In this document: positions 20,503 through 29,370 of the stretch, one piece after another
How positions within the stretch are numbered: position 1 is the stretch's first letter
Layout: each line of letters begins with the position of its first letter
NCBI GenBank assembly: GCA_021772465.1
Contig: JAJFLX010000012.1
Location: forward strand, 191,404 to 255,403
Source: Chlamydiota bacterium
Lineage (GTDB): Bacteria > Chlamydiota > Chlamydiia > Chlamydiales > JAAKFR01
Direction: 5' to 3'
Length of the DNA: 64,000 nucleotides
The notes under the pieces: generated by a model
Seen by the model: the letters and a program-made list of their open reading frames with translations, nothing else
What the model was told of the DNA's origin: nothing
Database searches by the model: none
Position numbers and translations under genes: made by a program

Positions 20503-21737
20503 TTGTAGGATTCAAGAAGGTATTTGGCACGCACAGGCAAGAAAGTGTCGCGCGCCTTAACGCAGATCCCACGCAGCTTCCAAATCACGACTTTTTCTTC
20601 GATAAGCAAGCTGAGCACCTCCTCATTCCCAGTGAGTTTGTGAAAAGTTTCTCGCTTACTTTTTGAGCTCTTTAAATCAGAGAGCACCTCTTCGAGGTGA
20701 TTGGGGTAGAGGTTTTTAATCACTCCGAGCATCGTAAACTGGGTTGTCATAGGCAAAAAAACTTTTGGGTCTCTGATGACAACCCGAACACCTTGACACG
20801 GCTCGAGTTTAAATTTTCCAAAAAAGGGTTTGAAAAAGTAGGGCTGAAAAAAAACACCAGGCAGTTTTTGCTGGTTAAGTGCTGCAGCAAACTTCTCTGC
20901 CTCAATCCAGGGCGCTCCTACAAGCTTAAAAGGAAGGGTGTAGCCGACCCCTATATTGGCAATCGAGCTATGACCGATGAGACCCGTAGTCGGGTAGTAA
21001 AAAGGGGTGTCAGGCTCAGGAATTTGGGGGCTAGTCGGCACCCATGGAAGGCGCGTTTGATCAAATGTCATCCCTCTTTTCCACCCTCTCATCGCCACAA
21101 CAGTCAAATCACAATTCACGCGGTACTCCTCACGAAAGAGAAGAGCGAGTTCACCCACTGTCATGCCGTGGCAATAGGGGATGTTGATGTATCCGAGAAA
21201 AGAGCGCCAGCTCTTCTCAAGCAGAGGCCCGTCGACCACAGTGCCCCCCATGGGATTCGGGCGATCGAGCACAACAAAAGCAATGCCATATTTCGCAGCC
21301 TCCTCCATACAATAAAAGAGGGTGGAGAGGTAGGTGTACGACCTCGAACCGATGTCTTGGATGTCGTAGATCAACACATCGATCCCTTGAAGCATCTCAG
21401 CTGTTGGACGACGATGGTCCCCGTGAAGACTATAGAGGGGAACAGAGCCGAGAGTGCGCCCCTCGACGCGCTCGCCCGCATACGCATCACCAAAATAACC
21501 GTGTTCCGGAGAGAATACGGCAACGAGCTGGCACTCTCGAGCCTTTTTTTGAAACAGCTCAAAGGTCGTTTTCAAATCGCGATTCATCGCTGAGTGGTTG
21601 GTAATGAGTCCAATACGCTTTCCCTTAAGGCAAGCAGGTGTCCCTTTTTCTAGAAAAACATCAACGCCCACTTGGACCTGCGCATGAAGAAGAGAGAAAA
21701 GAGACAAAAAACAGAGAATAAATTTAAATCGACTCAT
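20499..21737 (-). CDS. DUF1343 / NamZ-like exo-beta-N-acetylmuramidase, exported
   Basis: GLITNHSAMNRD, VFSPEHGYFGDAYAGE, LIYDIQDIGSRSYTY, DRPNPMGG, TSPQIPEPDTPFYYPTTGLIG; N-terminal signal peptide MSRFKFILCFLSLFSLLHA. Confidence 0.88.
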   Translation of the reverse strand: MSRFKFILCFLSLFSLLHAQVQVGVDVFLEKGTPACLKGKRIGLITNHSAMNRDLKTTFELFQKKARECQLVAVFSPEHGYFGDAYAGERVEGRTLGSVPLYSLHGDHRRPTAEMLQGIDVLIYDIQDIGSRSYTYLSTLFYCMEEAAKYGIAFVVLDRPNPMGGTVVDGPLLEKSWRSFLGYINIPYCHGMTVGELALLFREEYRVNCDLTVVAMRGWKRGMTFDQTRLPWVPTSPQIPEPDTPFYYPTTGLIGHSSIANIGVGYTLPFKLVGAPWIEAEKFAAALNQQKLPGVFFQPYFFKPFFGKFKLEPCQGVRVVIRDPKVFLPMTTQFTMLGVIKNLYPNHLEEVLSDLKSSKSKRETFHKLTGNEEVLSLLIEEKVVIWKLRGICVKARDTFLPVRAKYLLESYN

Positions 21738-21752
21738 TGCTAGGATGAGCAT

Positions 21753-24700
21753 ATGGAAAAAGAGACTATCCGTTCAATAGATATTGCTGAGAAGCTCATA
21801 CTCGAATCTGGGGTAGAGAAGAGTCCCCTGGCAAAGATGGTGATAGACCCTAAGGGGAGAGATCTGATCACGGCTCTTACCGACCAGTGCTTCCGCACCA
21901 AAAGAGCCGCTCGGGCAATCGACCAGCTCACCTACCTGATTCACAAACACGGCATCCCCCAATTTTTCGATGAAACGAAACGGATTCAGTTTCTCCTCTT
22001 CCAGTTTTTAGGCCCTCTTTTTCCACGTTTCTTCTATAAAGCAATTCGCAAACAGATCCGCCGCGAGATGGGCTCTGTCTTATTTCCCGAAGATCCACGC
22101 GCTCTTTTCGAGAGGTGCAAAAAAGAGAACCTACAGCTCAACCTCAACCATCTCGGTGAGGCGATTCTAGGGGAGGGAGAGGCAAAGCGTCGTCTCGAGC
22201 TCTACCTCGAAACCATTCGCTCTCCCCATATCGACTACCTCTCAGTCAAAATCACGACACTTTTTAGCCAGATCCACCCAATTGGATGGGATACTACCCT
22301 CGAGAGGCTCGCAGAACCGCTCCGCTTGCTCTACAGAGCTGCTGGCAAAAAATTCATCAACCTCGACATGGAAGAGTATAAAGATCTAGAGCTGACAGTC
22401 GCCCTTTTCAAGAAGGTGCTTAGCGAACCTGAATTTCTCCACTGCTACGCAGGGATTGCCCTGCAAAGCTACCTTCCTGACTCCTTCGCCTTCCAGAAAG
22501 AACTGACCGACTGGGCTAGAAAAAGGGGAGGGGCTCCAATCCGTATTCGCCTCGTGAAAGGTGCCAACTTAGCCGCCGAACGCGTGGAGAGCTCGATCAG
22601 AGGGTGGACTCTCCCCACTTTTGAGAGCAAAGTAGAAAGTGATGCGAATTTCAAAAGGATGCTCGAATTTGGGACCAGACCTGAAAATGCTCAAATCGCT
22701 CACATAGGGGTCGCTAGCCACAATCTTTTCGACATCGCCTACGCACTCACTCTCAGACAAGAGAGGGGTGTTGAAGCAGCTGTATTCTTTGAAATGCTTT
22801 CGGGTATGGCAGAGCCGATGAGACGTGTAGTTGCAAGGCGTGCAAGTGGGGTGACGCTCTACTGCCCAGAGGCGAGCGAGCGCGATTTTCACCACGCAGT
22901 CGCCTACCTTTTGCGTCGCATCGATGAGAATTGCTCACAAGAAAACTTTCTCCCTCACTACTTTGACATCAAACCAAACAACGCAGCGTGGAAACAAGAG
23001 AAGCAGCGCTTTTTGAATGCTTTTGAGCTTCAAGCAACCCTATCAGATCAGAGAAAAAGAACACCCGAGCGCCCCCCCCTGTCTTGGCAAACCCCATTTA
23101 AAAATGAACCCGACACCGATTTCTCTTTGCCTGAGAGTCGAAATTGGGCGCTAGAACTGCTCAGCTCTAAAATTGAGCACTTTGCAATCGAGGAGAGTGA
23201 AGCGAATGGATATGACCCCTCTTTTCCCGAAAAAACGCTCTACACCTATGCCCTCGACGATCAAAAAACGATGATGGAGAAGGTAGAAAAGGCGCGAGCC
23301 GATCCAAGTAAGTGGGAGAGGCGGCCCTTTAGTGAAAAAGTGGAGATCTTTCGAAACGTCGCGGCCCTTTTCCGAGAGAGACGGCAGCTTCTGATCCAAG
23401 CGATGGTGGCCGATGCAGGGAAAGCCATTTTGGAGGCAGACCCTGAAGTCTCAGAAGCGATCGACTTCATCGAGTACTACCTGAGAAACTGGTCTACCCT
23501 TGTCCACTGCTCCGAAGTAAAATGGCGTGCAAAAGGTGCGGCACTTATCGCCCCTCCATGGAATTTTCCGTGCGCTATTCCCACCTCGGGAATTGTCTCT
23601 TCACTGATCGTCGGCAACCGAGTTCTTTTCAAACCCGCCCCTGAGGCTGTTTGGATCGGCTATGAGATCGCTCGTTGTTTTTGGGAGGGAGGCGTCCCCA
23701 AAGAGGCCCTACAATTTCTCAACGTGGATGAAAAAACTGTAGGAAATGCGCTCGTTGCAGCAGTTGATCTCGTCTTGCTCACAGGCGCTACAGAAACAGC
23801 GTACCACTTCATGAAGCAACACGTTGGGCTCGATCTACACGCCGAGACCGGAGGGAAAAATGCCCTGATTCTCACCTCAATGTGCGACCGTGACCTCGCA
23901 ATCCGAGACCTCGTGCACTCCGCATTTTCCCACTCGGGGCAAAAATGTAGTGCCTGCAGCTTAGCAGTCATCGAGGCGGAACTCTACGACGACCCCACCT
24001 TCCAAAGGCAGCTCAAAGAGGCTGCTAAGAGCCTTGTAGTCGATTCCGCTTGGAATCCAAATGCCCGTGTCACTCCTTTGATTCGCCCTCCAAATGGCCC
24101 TCTCAAAAGAGCTCTTAAAGAGCTCGAGCCAGGGGAGTCGTGGCTCCTCGAACCCAAAAACCTGAGGGGCAATCCTCACCTCTGGAGCCCAGGCATCAAA
24201 TGGGGAGTCCGTGAGGGAAGTTTTACCCACCAAACGGAGCTCTTCGGCCCCTTGCTCGGGGTGATGCGAGCCGATTCACTTCCCCACGCCATCGAGCTTG
24301 TCAACGCCACCCCTTATGGACTCACCAGCGGAATCCACACTCTAGACGAGAGGGAGCAGCAACTGTGGAAAGAGCAGATCGAAGCGGGAAACCTCTACAT
24401 CAACCGCACCATTACCGGAGCTGTCGTTCGACGTCAGCCATTTGGAGGGTGCAAAGCGAGTGGGTTTGGACCTGGCGCAAAAGTTGGAGGTCCCAATTAC
24501 CTCCTGCATCTTGCTCACGCGCTACCAGGTGATCAGCCAGATGAAGAGACGCCCCTCCCTTCTGAGCTCGTCGCTTTGATTTCTTCTCTGCACCTCTATG
24601 GGTTGACACCTGAAGAGCGAGAGTGCTGGAGAAGAAGCGCTGCAAGTTACGCCATCTGGGTCAAACGCTTTACAACTCCCTCTCTCTCTTGTGAACTGGT

Positions 24701-25127
24701 TGGGCAGACCAACCTTTTCTACCACGTGCCACGAAAGCAAGTTTTAATTCGATGTGACGAGCCAGGACTTGCTTTGCTTCAAGCTCTCGCTGCCTGTTTG
24801 ATCTGCAAAACACCTCTCACTCTCTCTAGTCATTGCCCTCTTCCCTTCGAAGGAACGCATGTGGAAGGAGAGTCAGAATTTTTAAAGCGACTTGAAGGCT
24901 TCAAGTCTGCTCGGCTTTTAAGTCCTCCCTCTGAGGCTCTTCTTCAAAGAGCTGCCGAACTTGGGGTCACCCTCGAACATGACCCTGTGCACGCCTGGGG
25001 ACGTCTAGAGCCCCTCCATTATTTAAGAGAAGTTGCCTTAAGCCACGACTTTCATCGCTACGGCTACCTTCCCCCCATTCCACAATTTCCTCCGCTCTGT
25101 TATGATGTTTCGCATGCATTCATCTGA
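21753..25127 (+). CDS. putA: Bifunctional proline dehydrogenase / delta-1-pyrroline-5-carboxylate dehydrogenase
   Basis: PRODH motifs (RIRLVKGANLAAE) and ALDH motifs (APPWNFPCAIPTSG, LTGATETA, SGQKCSACS, NRTITGAVVRRQPFGGCKASGFGPGAKVGG). Confidence 0.93.
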   Translation: MEKETIRSIDIAEKLILESGVEKSPLAKMVIDPKGRDLITALTDQCFRTKRAARAIDQLTYLIHKHGIPQFFDETKRIQFLLFQFLGPLFPRFFYKAIRKQIRREMGSVLFPEDPRALFERCKKENLQLNLNHLGEAILGEGEAKRRLELYLETIRSPHIDYLSVKITTLFSQIHPIGWDTTLERLAEPLRLLYRAAGKKFINLDMEEYKDLELTVALFKKVLSEPEFLHCYAGIALQSYLPDSFAFQKELTDWARKRGGAPIRIRLVKGANLAAERVESSIRGWTLPTFESKVESDANFKRMLEFGTRPENAQIAHIGVASHNLFDIAYALTLRQERGVEAAVFFEMLSGMAEPMRRVVARRASGVTLYCPEASERDFHHAVAYLLRRIDENCSQENFLPHYFDIKPNNAAWKQEKQRFLNAFELQATLSDQRKRTPERPPLSWQTPFKNEPDTDFSLPESRNWALELLSSKIEHFAIEESEANGYDPSFPEKTLYTYALDDQKTMMEKVEKARADPSKWERRPFSEKVEIFRNVAALFRERRQLLIQAMVADAGKAILEADPEVSEAIDFIEYYLRNWSTLVHCSEVKWRAKGAALIAPPWNFPCAIPTSGIVSSLIVGNRVLFKPAPEAVWIGYEIARCFWEGGVPKEALQFLNVDEKTVGNALVAAVDLVLLTGATETAYHFMKQHVGLDLHAETGGKNALILTSMCDRDLAIRDLVHSAFSHSGQKCSACSLAVIEAELYDDPTFQRQLKEAAKSLVVDSAWNPNARVTPLIRPPNGPLKRALKELEPGESWLLEPKNLRGNPHLWSPGIKWGVREGSFTHQTELFGPLLGVMRADSLPHAIELVNATPYGLTSGIHTLDEREQQLWKEQIEAGNLYINRTITGAVVRRQPFGGCKASGFGPGAKVGGPNYLLHLAHALPGDQPDEETPLPSELVALISSLHLYGLTPEERECWRRSAASYAIWVKRFTTPSLSCELVGQTNLFYHVPRKQVLIRCDEPGLALLQALAACLICKTPLTLSSHCPLPFEGTHVEGESEFLKRLEGFKSARLLSPPSEALLQRAAELGVTLEHDPVHAWGRLEPLHYLREVALSHDFHRYGYLPPIPQFPPLCYDVSHAFI

Positions 25128-27033
25128 ACAGCTCAACCCTGCGCAGCAAACTGCCATCACCCACCTGAACGGCCCTTTGCTAGTACTCGCTGGAGCAGGT
25201 TCGGGTAAGACACGGGTTGTCAGCTACCGAATCGCTCAGCTGATTGAATCGGGAATCCCTCCAAGCGAAATCTTAGCGGTCACCTTCACCAACAAAGCGG
25301 CTGGGGAGATGAAGGAGCGGATTCACCGGCTGCTCGACCGCTACGATCACCCGACGATCTGCACCTTCCATAGTCTCGGTGCGAAAATCTTGCGCGAATC
25401 GATTCAGCACCTCGGCTACGCTCCGAATTTCACTATCTACGACGAGGAGGATGTCAACAAATTGATCCGAGCTCTTCTTCAAAGCCTCGATATGAAAAAA
25501 GAGGTGAAACGATGCCGCACACTGATCTCACAGGCAAAAAATCAACTCTGCTCACCAGCTGATCTCGACCTCTCTGAGCTCCCTTTAGAGACGCAAAAAG
25601 CGATGCCTGAAATCTACTCGCTCTATTTGCAGCGGCTACGAGAGGCGAATGCCGTCGATTTTGACGATCTTCTCTTTCTCACAGTTCAGCTCTTCCAAAA
25701 ACACCCCGATGTGCTCGAATACTACCGCAAAAGGTGGCCCTACCTTTTGATTGATGAGTACCAAGATACCAATCAGACCCAGTACCTTATGGCTCGACTA
25801 ATCGTCGGCGAGCAGTGCAACCTCTTTGTTGTAGGCGACCCGGACCAATCGATCTACTCTTGGCGTGGGGCTAACATCCAAAACATCTTGAACTTTGAAA
25901 AGGATTACCCAAATGCCAAGATCGTACGACTTGAGCAAAACTACCGAAGCCATCCCAACATCTTAGATGCGGCCAACGCCCTTATCGCCTACAACGATGC
26001 CCGCTATGAAAAAAACCTCTGGAGCGATCGAGAGCCAGGAGAAAAAATCACCCTGTTCATCGGAGATACAGAGAGAGAAGAAGCGAATTTTGTCATCCAA
26101 GAGATCGAAAGGCTGCACTCTTTCCATCAAATTCCTTTAAGCGAAATGACCATTTTCTACCGCACGAACTTCCAGTCGCGTATTTTTGAAGATTACCTGC
26201 TCCGCCGTCGGCTCCCTTATGTGATCATCGGGGGCATCTCATTCTACCAGAGAAAAGAGATCAAAGATCTGCTCGCTTTTCTTCGCGTCATTATTTCAGA
26301 TCACGATCTCATCTCGATCGAGCGCACTTTAAACCTTCCCAAGCGCGGGATTGGCCCTACCACTTTTGAAAAAATGCGAGCCGAAGCAGCCGAGCAGCAG
26401 ATTCCTCTTTTCAAACTTTTTGAACAGGTCGTATCGGGTGAAACAACCTCTTTTCGCCTCAGCGCTCGGGCACGCGAGGGACTCGCAGATTACGTTAAAA
26501 TCATCCGAGCTCTTCGAGCAAAAAAGAGTGAGTTCTCCATTCAACAACTTCTCATCGAGACGATTCGAGAAACCCACTACCTCGACATTTTGCGTGATGA
26601 TCGAGAGACTTTTGAAGATCGCCGCGAGAACGTCAGTGAACTGGTAGCTAAAGCTCACGAGTGGGAGAGCTATCACGAGTCAGATGAGCTCGAAGCCTTC
26701 CTTGAAGAGCTTTCGCTCAAAAGCTCAATGGATGAGGCAAATTTCACCGGTGATCGGATCAACTTAATGACGATGCACAACGGGAAAGGGCTCGAATATC
26801 AAACCGTTTTTCTCGTCGGGATGGAGGAGGATCTTTTCCCCCACGCCAATTCTCGTAGCTCTTTTGAGGCCATCGAGGAGGAGCGTAGGCTCTGTTATGT
26901 CGGGATGACGCGGGCTAAAGACCGCCTCTATCTCACAGCTGCTGAGACCCGTTTTCTCTGGGGTGGGCACCGAATGATGCGGCCGAGTCGATTCCTTCGC
27001 GAGATTCCTCGCACCTACATTCAGCGGTGTTAA
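25114..27033 (+). CDS. UvrD/PcrA/Rep-type DNA helicase
   Basis: AGAGSGKTRVVSYRIA, LAVTFTNKAAGEMKER, LLIDEYQDTNQTQY, VVGDPDQSIYSWRGA, VRLEQNYRSHPNIL, LMTMHNGKGLEYQTVFLVGMEEDLFPH, YVGMTRAKDRLYLT. Confidence 0.95.
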   Translation: MHSSEQLNPAQQTAITHLNGPLLVLAGAGSGKTRVVSYRIAQLIESGIPPSEILAVTFTNKAAGEMKERIHRLLDRYDHPTICTFHSLGAKILRESIQHLGYAPNFTIYDEEDVNKLIRALLQSLDMKKEVKRCRTLISQAKNQLCSPADLDLSELPLETQKAMPEIYSLYLQRLREANAVDFDDLLFLTVQLFQKHPDVLEYYRKRWPYLLIDEYQDTNQTQYLMARLIVGEQCNLFVVGDPDQSIYSWRGANIQNILNFEKDYPNAKIVRLEQNYRSHPNILDAANALIAYNDARYEKNLWSDREPGEKITLFIGDTEREEANFVIQEIERLHSFHQIPLSEMTIFYRTNFQSRIFEDYLLRRRLPYVIIGGISFYQRKEIKDLLAFLRVIISDHDLISIERTLNLPKRGIGPTTFEKMRAEAAEQQIPLFKLFEQVVSGETTSFRLSARAREGLADYVKIIRALRAKKSEFSIQQLLIETIRETHYLDILRDDRETFEDRRENVSELVAKAHEWESYHESDELEAFLEELSLKSSMDEANFTGDRINLMTMHNGKGLEYQTVFLVGMEEDLFPHANSRSSFEAIEEERRLCYVGMTRAKDRLYLTAAETRFLWGGHRMMRPSRFLREIPRTYIQRC

Positions 27034-27102
27034 ATCCTTGTAAAAACCGGTCTACTTATCTGAAATTAGCTAGAAAATACGTTTCTGTGTTAATTCTCAT
27101 TT

Positions 27103-28431
27103 ATGAGCAGAATGGAATTAGCCACATCGCAAAATGTAAAACAAATTCAACGGCTTATTCTATCTCCTCAAATGCAGCAGGCGCTCCACCTGCTCCAGCT
27201 CCCCATCCAAGAACTGAGCACCCTTGTCGAGGAGGAGCTCACGGAAAACCCCCTCCTAGAGTTGGGAGATACAGGCCCCGAAGAGTCTCCTCTTCCCCGT
27301 TTGCAGCGAGGTGAGGGCCCTGATGCTTTTATCGAAAATACGGTCGCTTACGAAGAATCGCTCTACGATCTTCTCATGCATCAGGCAAAGGAGAGATGGA
27401 GCGGACATGAGCTCAAGCTAGCCGAGTGGATCATCGGCTCGATTGATGAGCGGGGGCTACTTACTACGCCACTCGATGAGATCGCAGAGTTTAGCGAATG
27501 CGCCACTGGTGAGCTCGAAGAGGTGCTCGAAGGCATCCAAACCTTCGACCCCCCAGGAGTGGGTGCTAGAAGCATGCGTGAGGCGCTTCTCATCCAACTC
27601 CGCGTGCGGGGCAAAGAGAGTACGTTGGCTTTTCGCATCCTCGAAAACTACTACGACGACGTACTCCACAACCGCATTCCCATGATCGCGCGAGCTCTCT
27701 CTCGATCGACAGATGAGATACGAACGATTATTGCGAAAGAGATTTCGGCACTCGATTTACGCCCTGGAGGAGGGATGGCGACCGGTCACATCAGACAGAT
27801 GACGCAGACCATCACTCCTGATCTTTTGATTTTTTTCGAAGAGGGACTTTTTTCGATCGAAATCAATCGGGGCCACTTGGCACCCCTTCAGCTCAACAGA
27901 GGCTATATCGATATGTTCACCGATACAAACCTCTCCCCAGAAGCGCGCGACTACCTCCAAGAGAAAATAGCGACAGGCAAGTGGCTCATGAGAAATCTCG
28001 ATGAGAGACACCAAACGCTCTATCGGATTGGAGAGGTCATCGTCAAACTCCAGACAGATTTTCTCTCTAGTCCTAAAGGACAACTGATCCCTCTCACGAT
28101 GAAAGAGGTGGCAGAGAGACTCCATTTGCATGAGTCGACCATTGCAAGGGCAGTATCTAACAAATACGTCAGTTGCCCTAGAGGGATGCTCTCTTTGCGC
28201 TCGTTTTTCACACACGCTTATACAACTGAATCTGGAGATCATATTAGCGCCGATACCGTCAAAGAGCTCATGCAAAAAATCATCGCCGGGGAAGAGAAAC
28301 GCCACCCGCTCTCAGATGAAGTGATCTCCAACAAAATCAAAGAGAGGGGAATCCCTTGCGCACGCCGTACTATTGCCAAGTACCGCCATGAATTGGGCAT
28401 TGGAAATACCGCTCAACGAAGAATACACTAA
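27103..28431 (+). CDS. rpoN: RNA polymerase sigma-54 factor
   Basis: N-terminal LILSPQMQQALHLLQLPIQEL and C-terminal RpoN box ARRTIAKYRHELGI. Confidence 0.95.
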   Translation: MSRMELATSQNVKQIQRLILSPQMQQALHLLQLPIQELSTLVEEELTENPLLELGDTGPEESPLPRLQRGEGPDAFIENTVAYEESLYDLLMHQAKERWSGHELKLAEWIIGSIDERGLLTTPLDEIAEFSECATGELEEVLEGIQTFDPPGVGARSMREALLIQLRVRGKESTLAFRILENYYDDVLHNRIPMIARALSRSTDEIRTIIAKEISALDLRPGGGMATGHIRQMTQTITPDLLIFFEEGLFSIEINRGHLAPLQLNRGYIDMFTDTNLSPEARDYLQEKIATGKWLMRNLDERHQTLYRIGEVIVKLQTDFLSSPKGQLIPLTMKEVAERLHLHESTIARAVSNKYVSCPRGMLSLRSFFTHAYTTESGDHISADTVKELMQKIIAGEEKRHPLSDEVISNKIKERGIPCARRTIAKYRHELGIGNTAQRRIH

Positions 28432-28479
28432 AGTTTTCTTTTCGACTTGCCGATAGGTGGGGATATAAGGAGATCTTTT

Positions 28480-28791
28480 ATGCCCTATTCACCTGGTGGC
28501 TATTGCTGGATGGCTGTGGCGCGCGAGCCCCACAACCTAAAATTGGAACCCAAAGAGATTGAAAAACTTGAAAGCGATTGCGCCAAAATGGAAGAGCTGG
28601 CTCGCACGCTTGAAACAACAATTGCCCACTACCATGAGCTCTGCAAACGTTATGAAAAAGAGGCGGGAACACTCCGCGCTGAGCACACCTTCAAACAGAT
28701 GAAGGAGACAAAAGCTGAAATCGTCACACTTGCAAAACACCTGAAGCGAAATCTCGACGACTCAAGTGAGATCGTCCACCTCGACAGCTAG
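28480..28791 (+). CDS. Hypothetical small coiled protein
   Basis: AAGGAG Shine-Dalgarno just before ATG 28480; helical Glu/Lys-rich product. Confidence 0.6.
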   Translation: MPYSPGGYCWMAVAREPHNLKLEPKEIEKLESDCAKMEELARTLETTIAHYHELCKRYEKEAGTLRAEHTFKQMKETKAEIVTLAKHLKRNLDDSSEIVHLDS

Positions 28792-29370
28792 GTCTATGAT
28801 CTCGCGATCGGTAAGAGTGACGAGGGATTCAAAAGCTCTCTCTTCACCTTTTTGCTGCACCATTTTTGTGTATGCTCTTTTGAAAAGTCTTTGAGTACGC
28901 ATGAGTCTTAAAAGTCCAAAACCGACAAGCGAGCCCAACCCTAGCCAGAAAAAAAGAGGGTAGATGTTGAAAATAGTCGAGAGAGTCGTCACAAAAAGAG
29001 TGGCTACAAAAAGAAGGCTCTCGCGGCTCGTGCGAAATAAGGGACCAAAATATCTTCTGAAGCGGGAAGGACTTGACCTGTAGGCTAAAATTTCCTCAAA
29101 TATCGGTTCGTGAAGATGGCTTCTCGCGCAGTGGATGAGCTCATGATCGATCACCTCTTCTTTTGTATAGCCTAAATAGCTCCCCCTTTTTTCGAAAGAG
29201 GGGTGGAGCTGAAGAGTCACTACCCCATCTTCTATCCACGTGCAGGCAGCCTCGTAGAAATGGAGTCCTTTTTTGCTATAATGAAGAGTAATCGCATCCA
29301 GATCGATGCCTGGTTTAGACGCCAATGCCGACTCTGACGCCAATGCCGACTCTATTGAAGTCCTTTTCAC
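28762..29370 (-). CDS. Hypothetical membrane protein with HExxH (HELIH) motif, putative zinc peptidase
   Basis: TKEEVIDHELIHCARSHLHEPIFEEILAYR followed by two TM segments. Confidence 0.65.
   Translation of the reverse strand: MKRTSIESALASESALASKPGIDLDAITLHYSKKGLHFYEAACTWIEDGVVTLQLHPSFEKRGSYLGYTKEEVIDHELIHCARSHLHEPIFEEILAYRSSPSRFRRYFGPLFRTSRESLLFVATLFVTTLSTIFNIYPLFFWLGLGSLVGFGLLRLMRTQRLFKRAYTKMVQQKGEERAFESLVTLTDREIIDLAVEVDDLT

Noticed and set aside
20697-21593. 298-aa plus-strand ORF antisense to the DUF1343 gene
   Set aside because: The sense strand encodes an obvious NamZ-like protein; the antisense product shows no family motifs.
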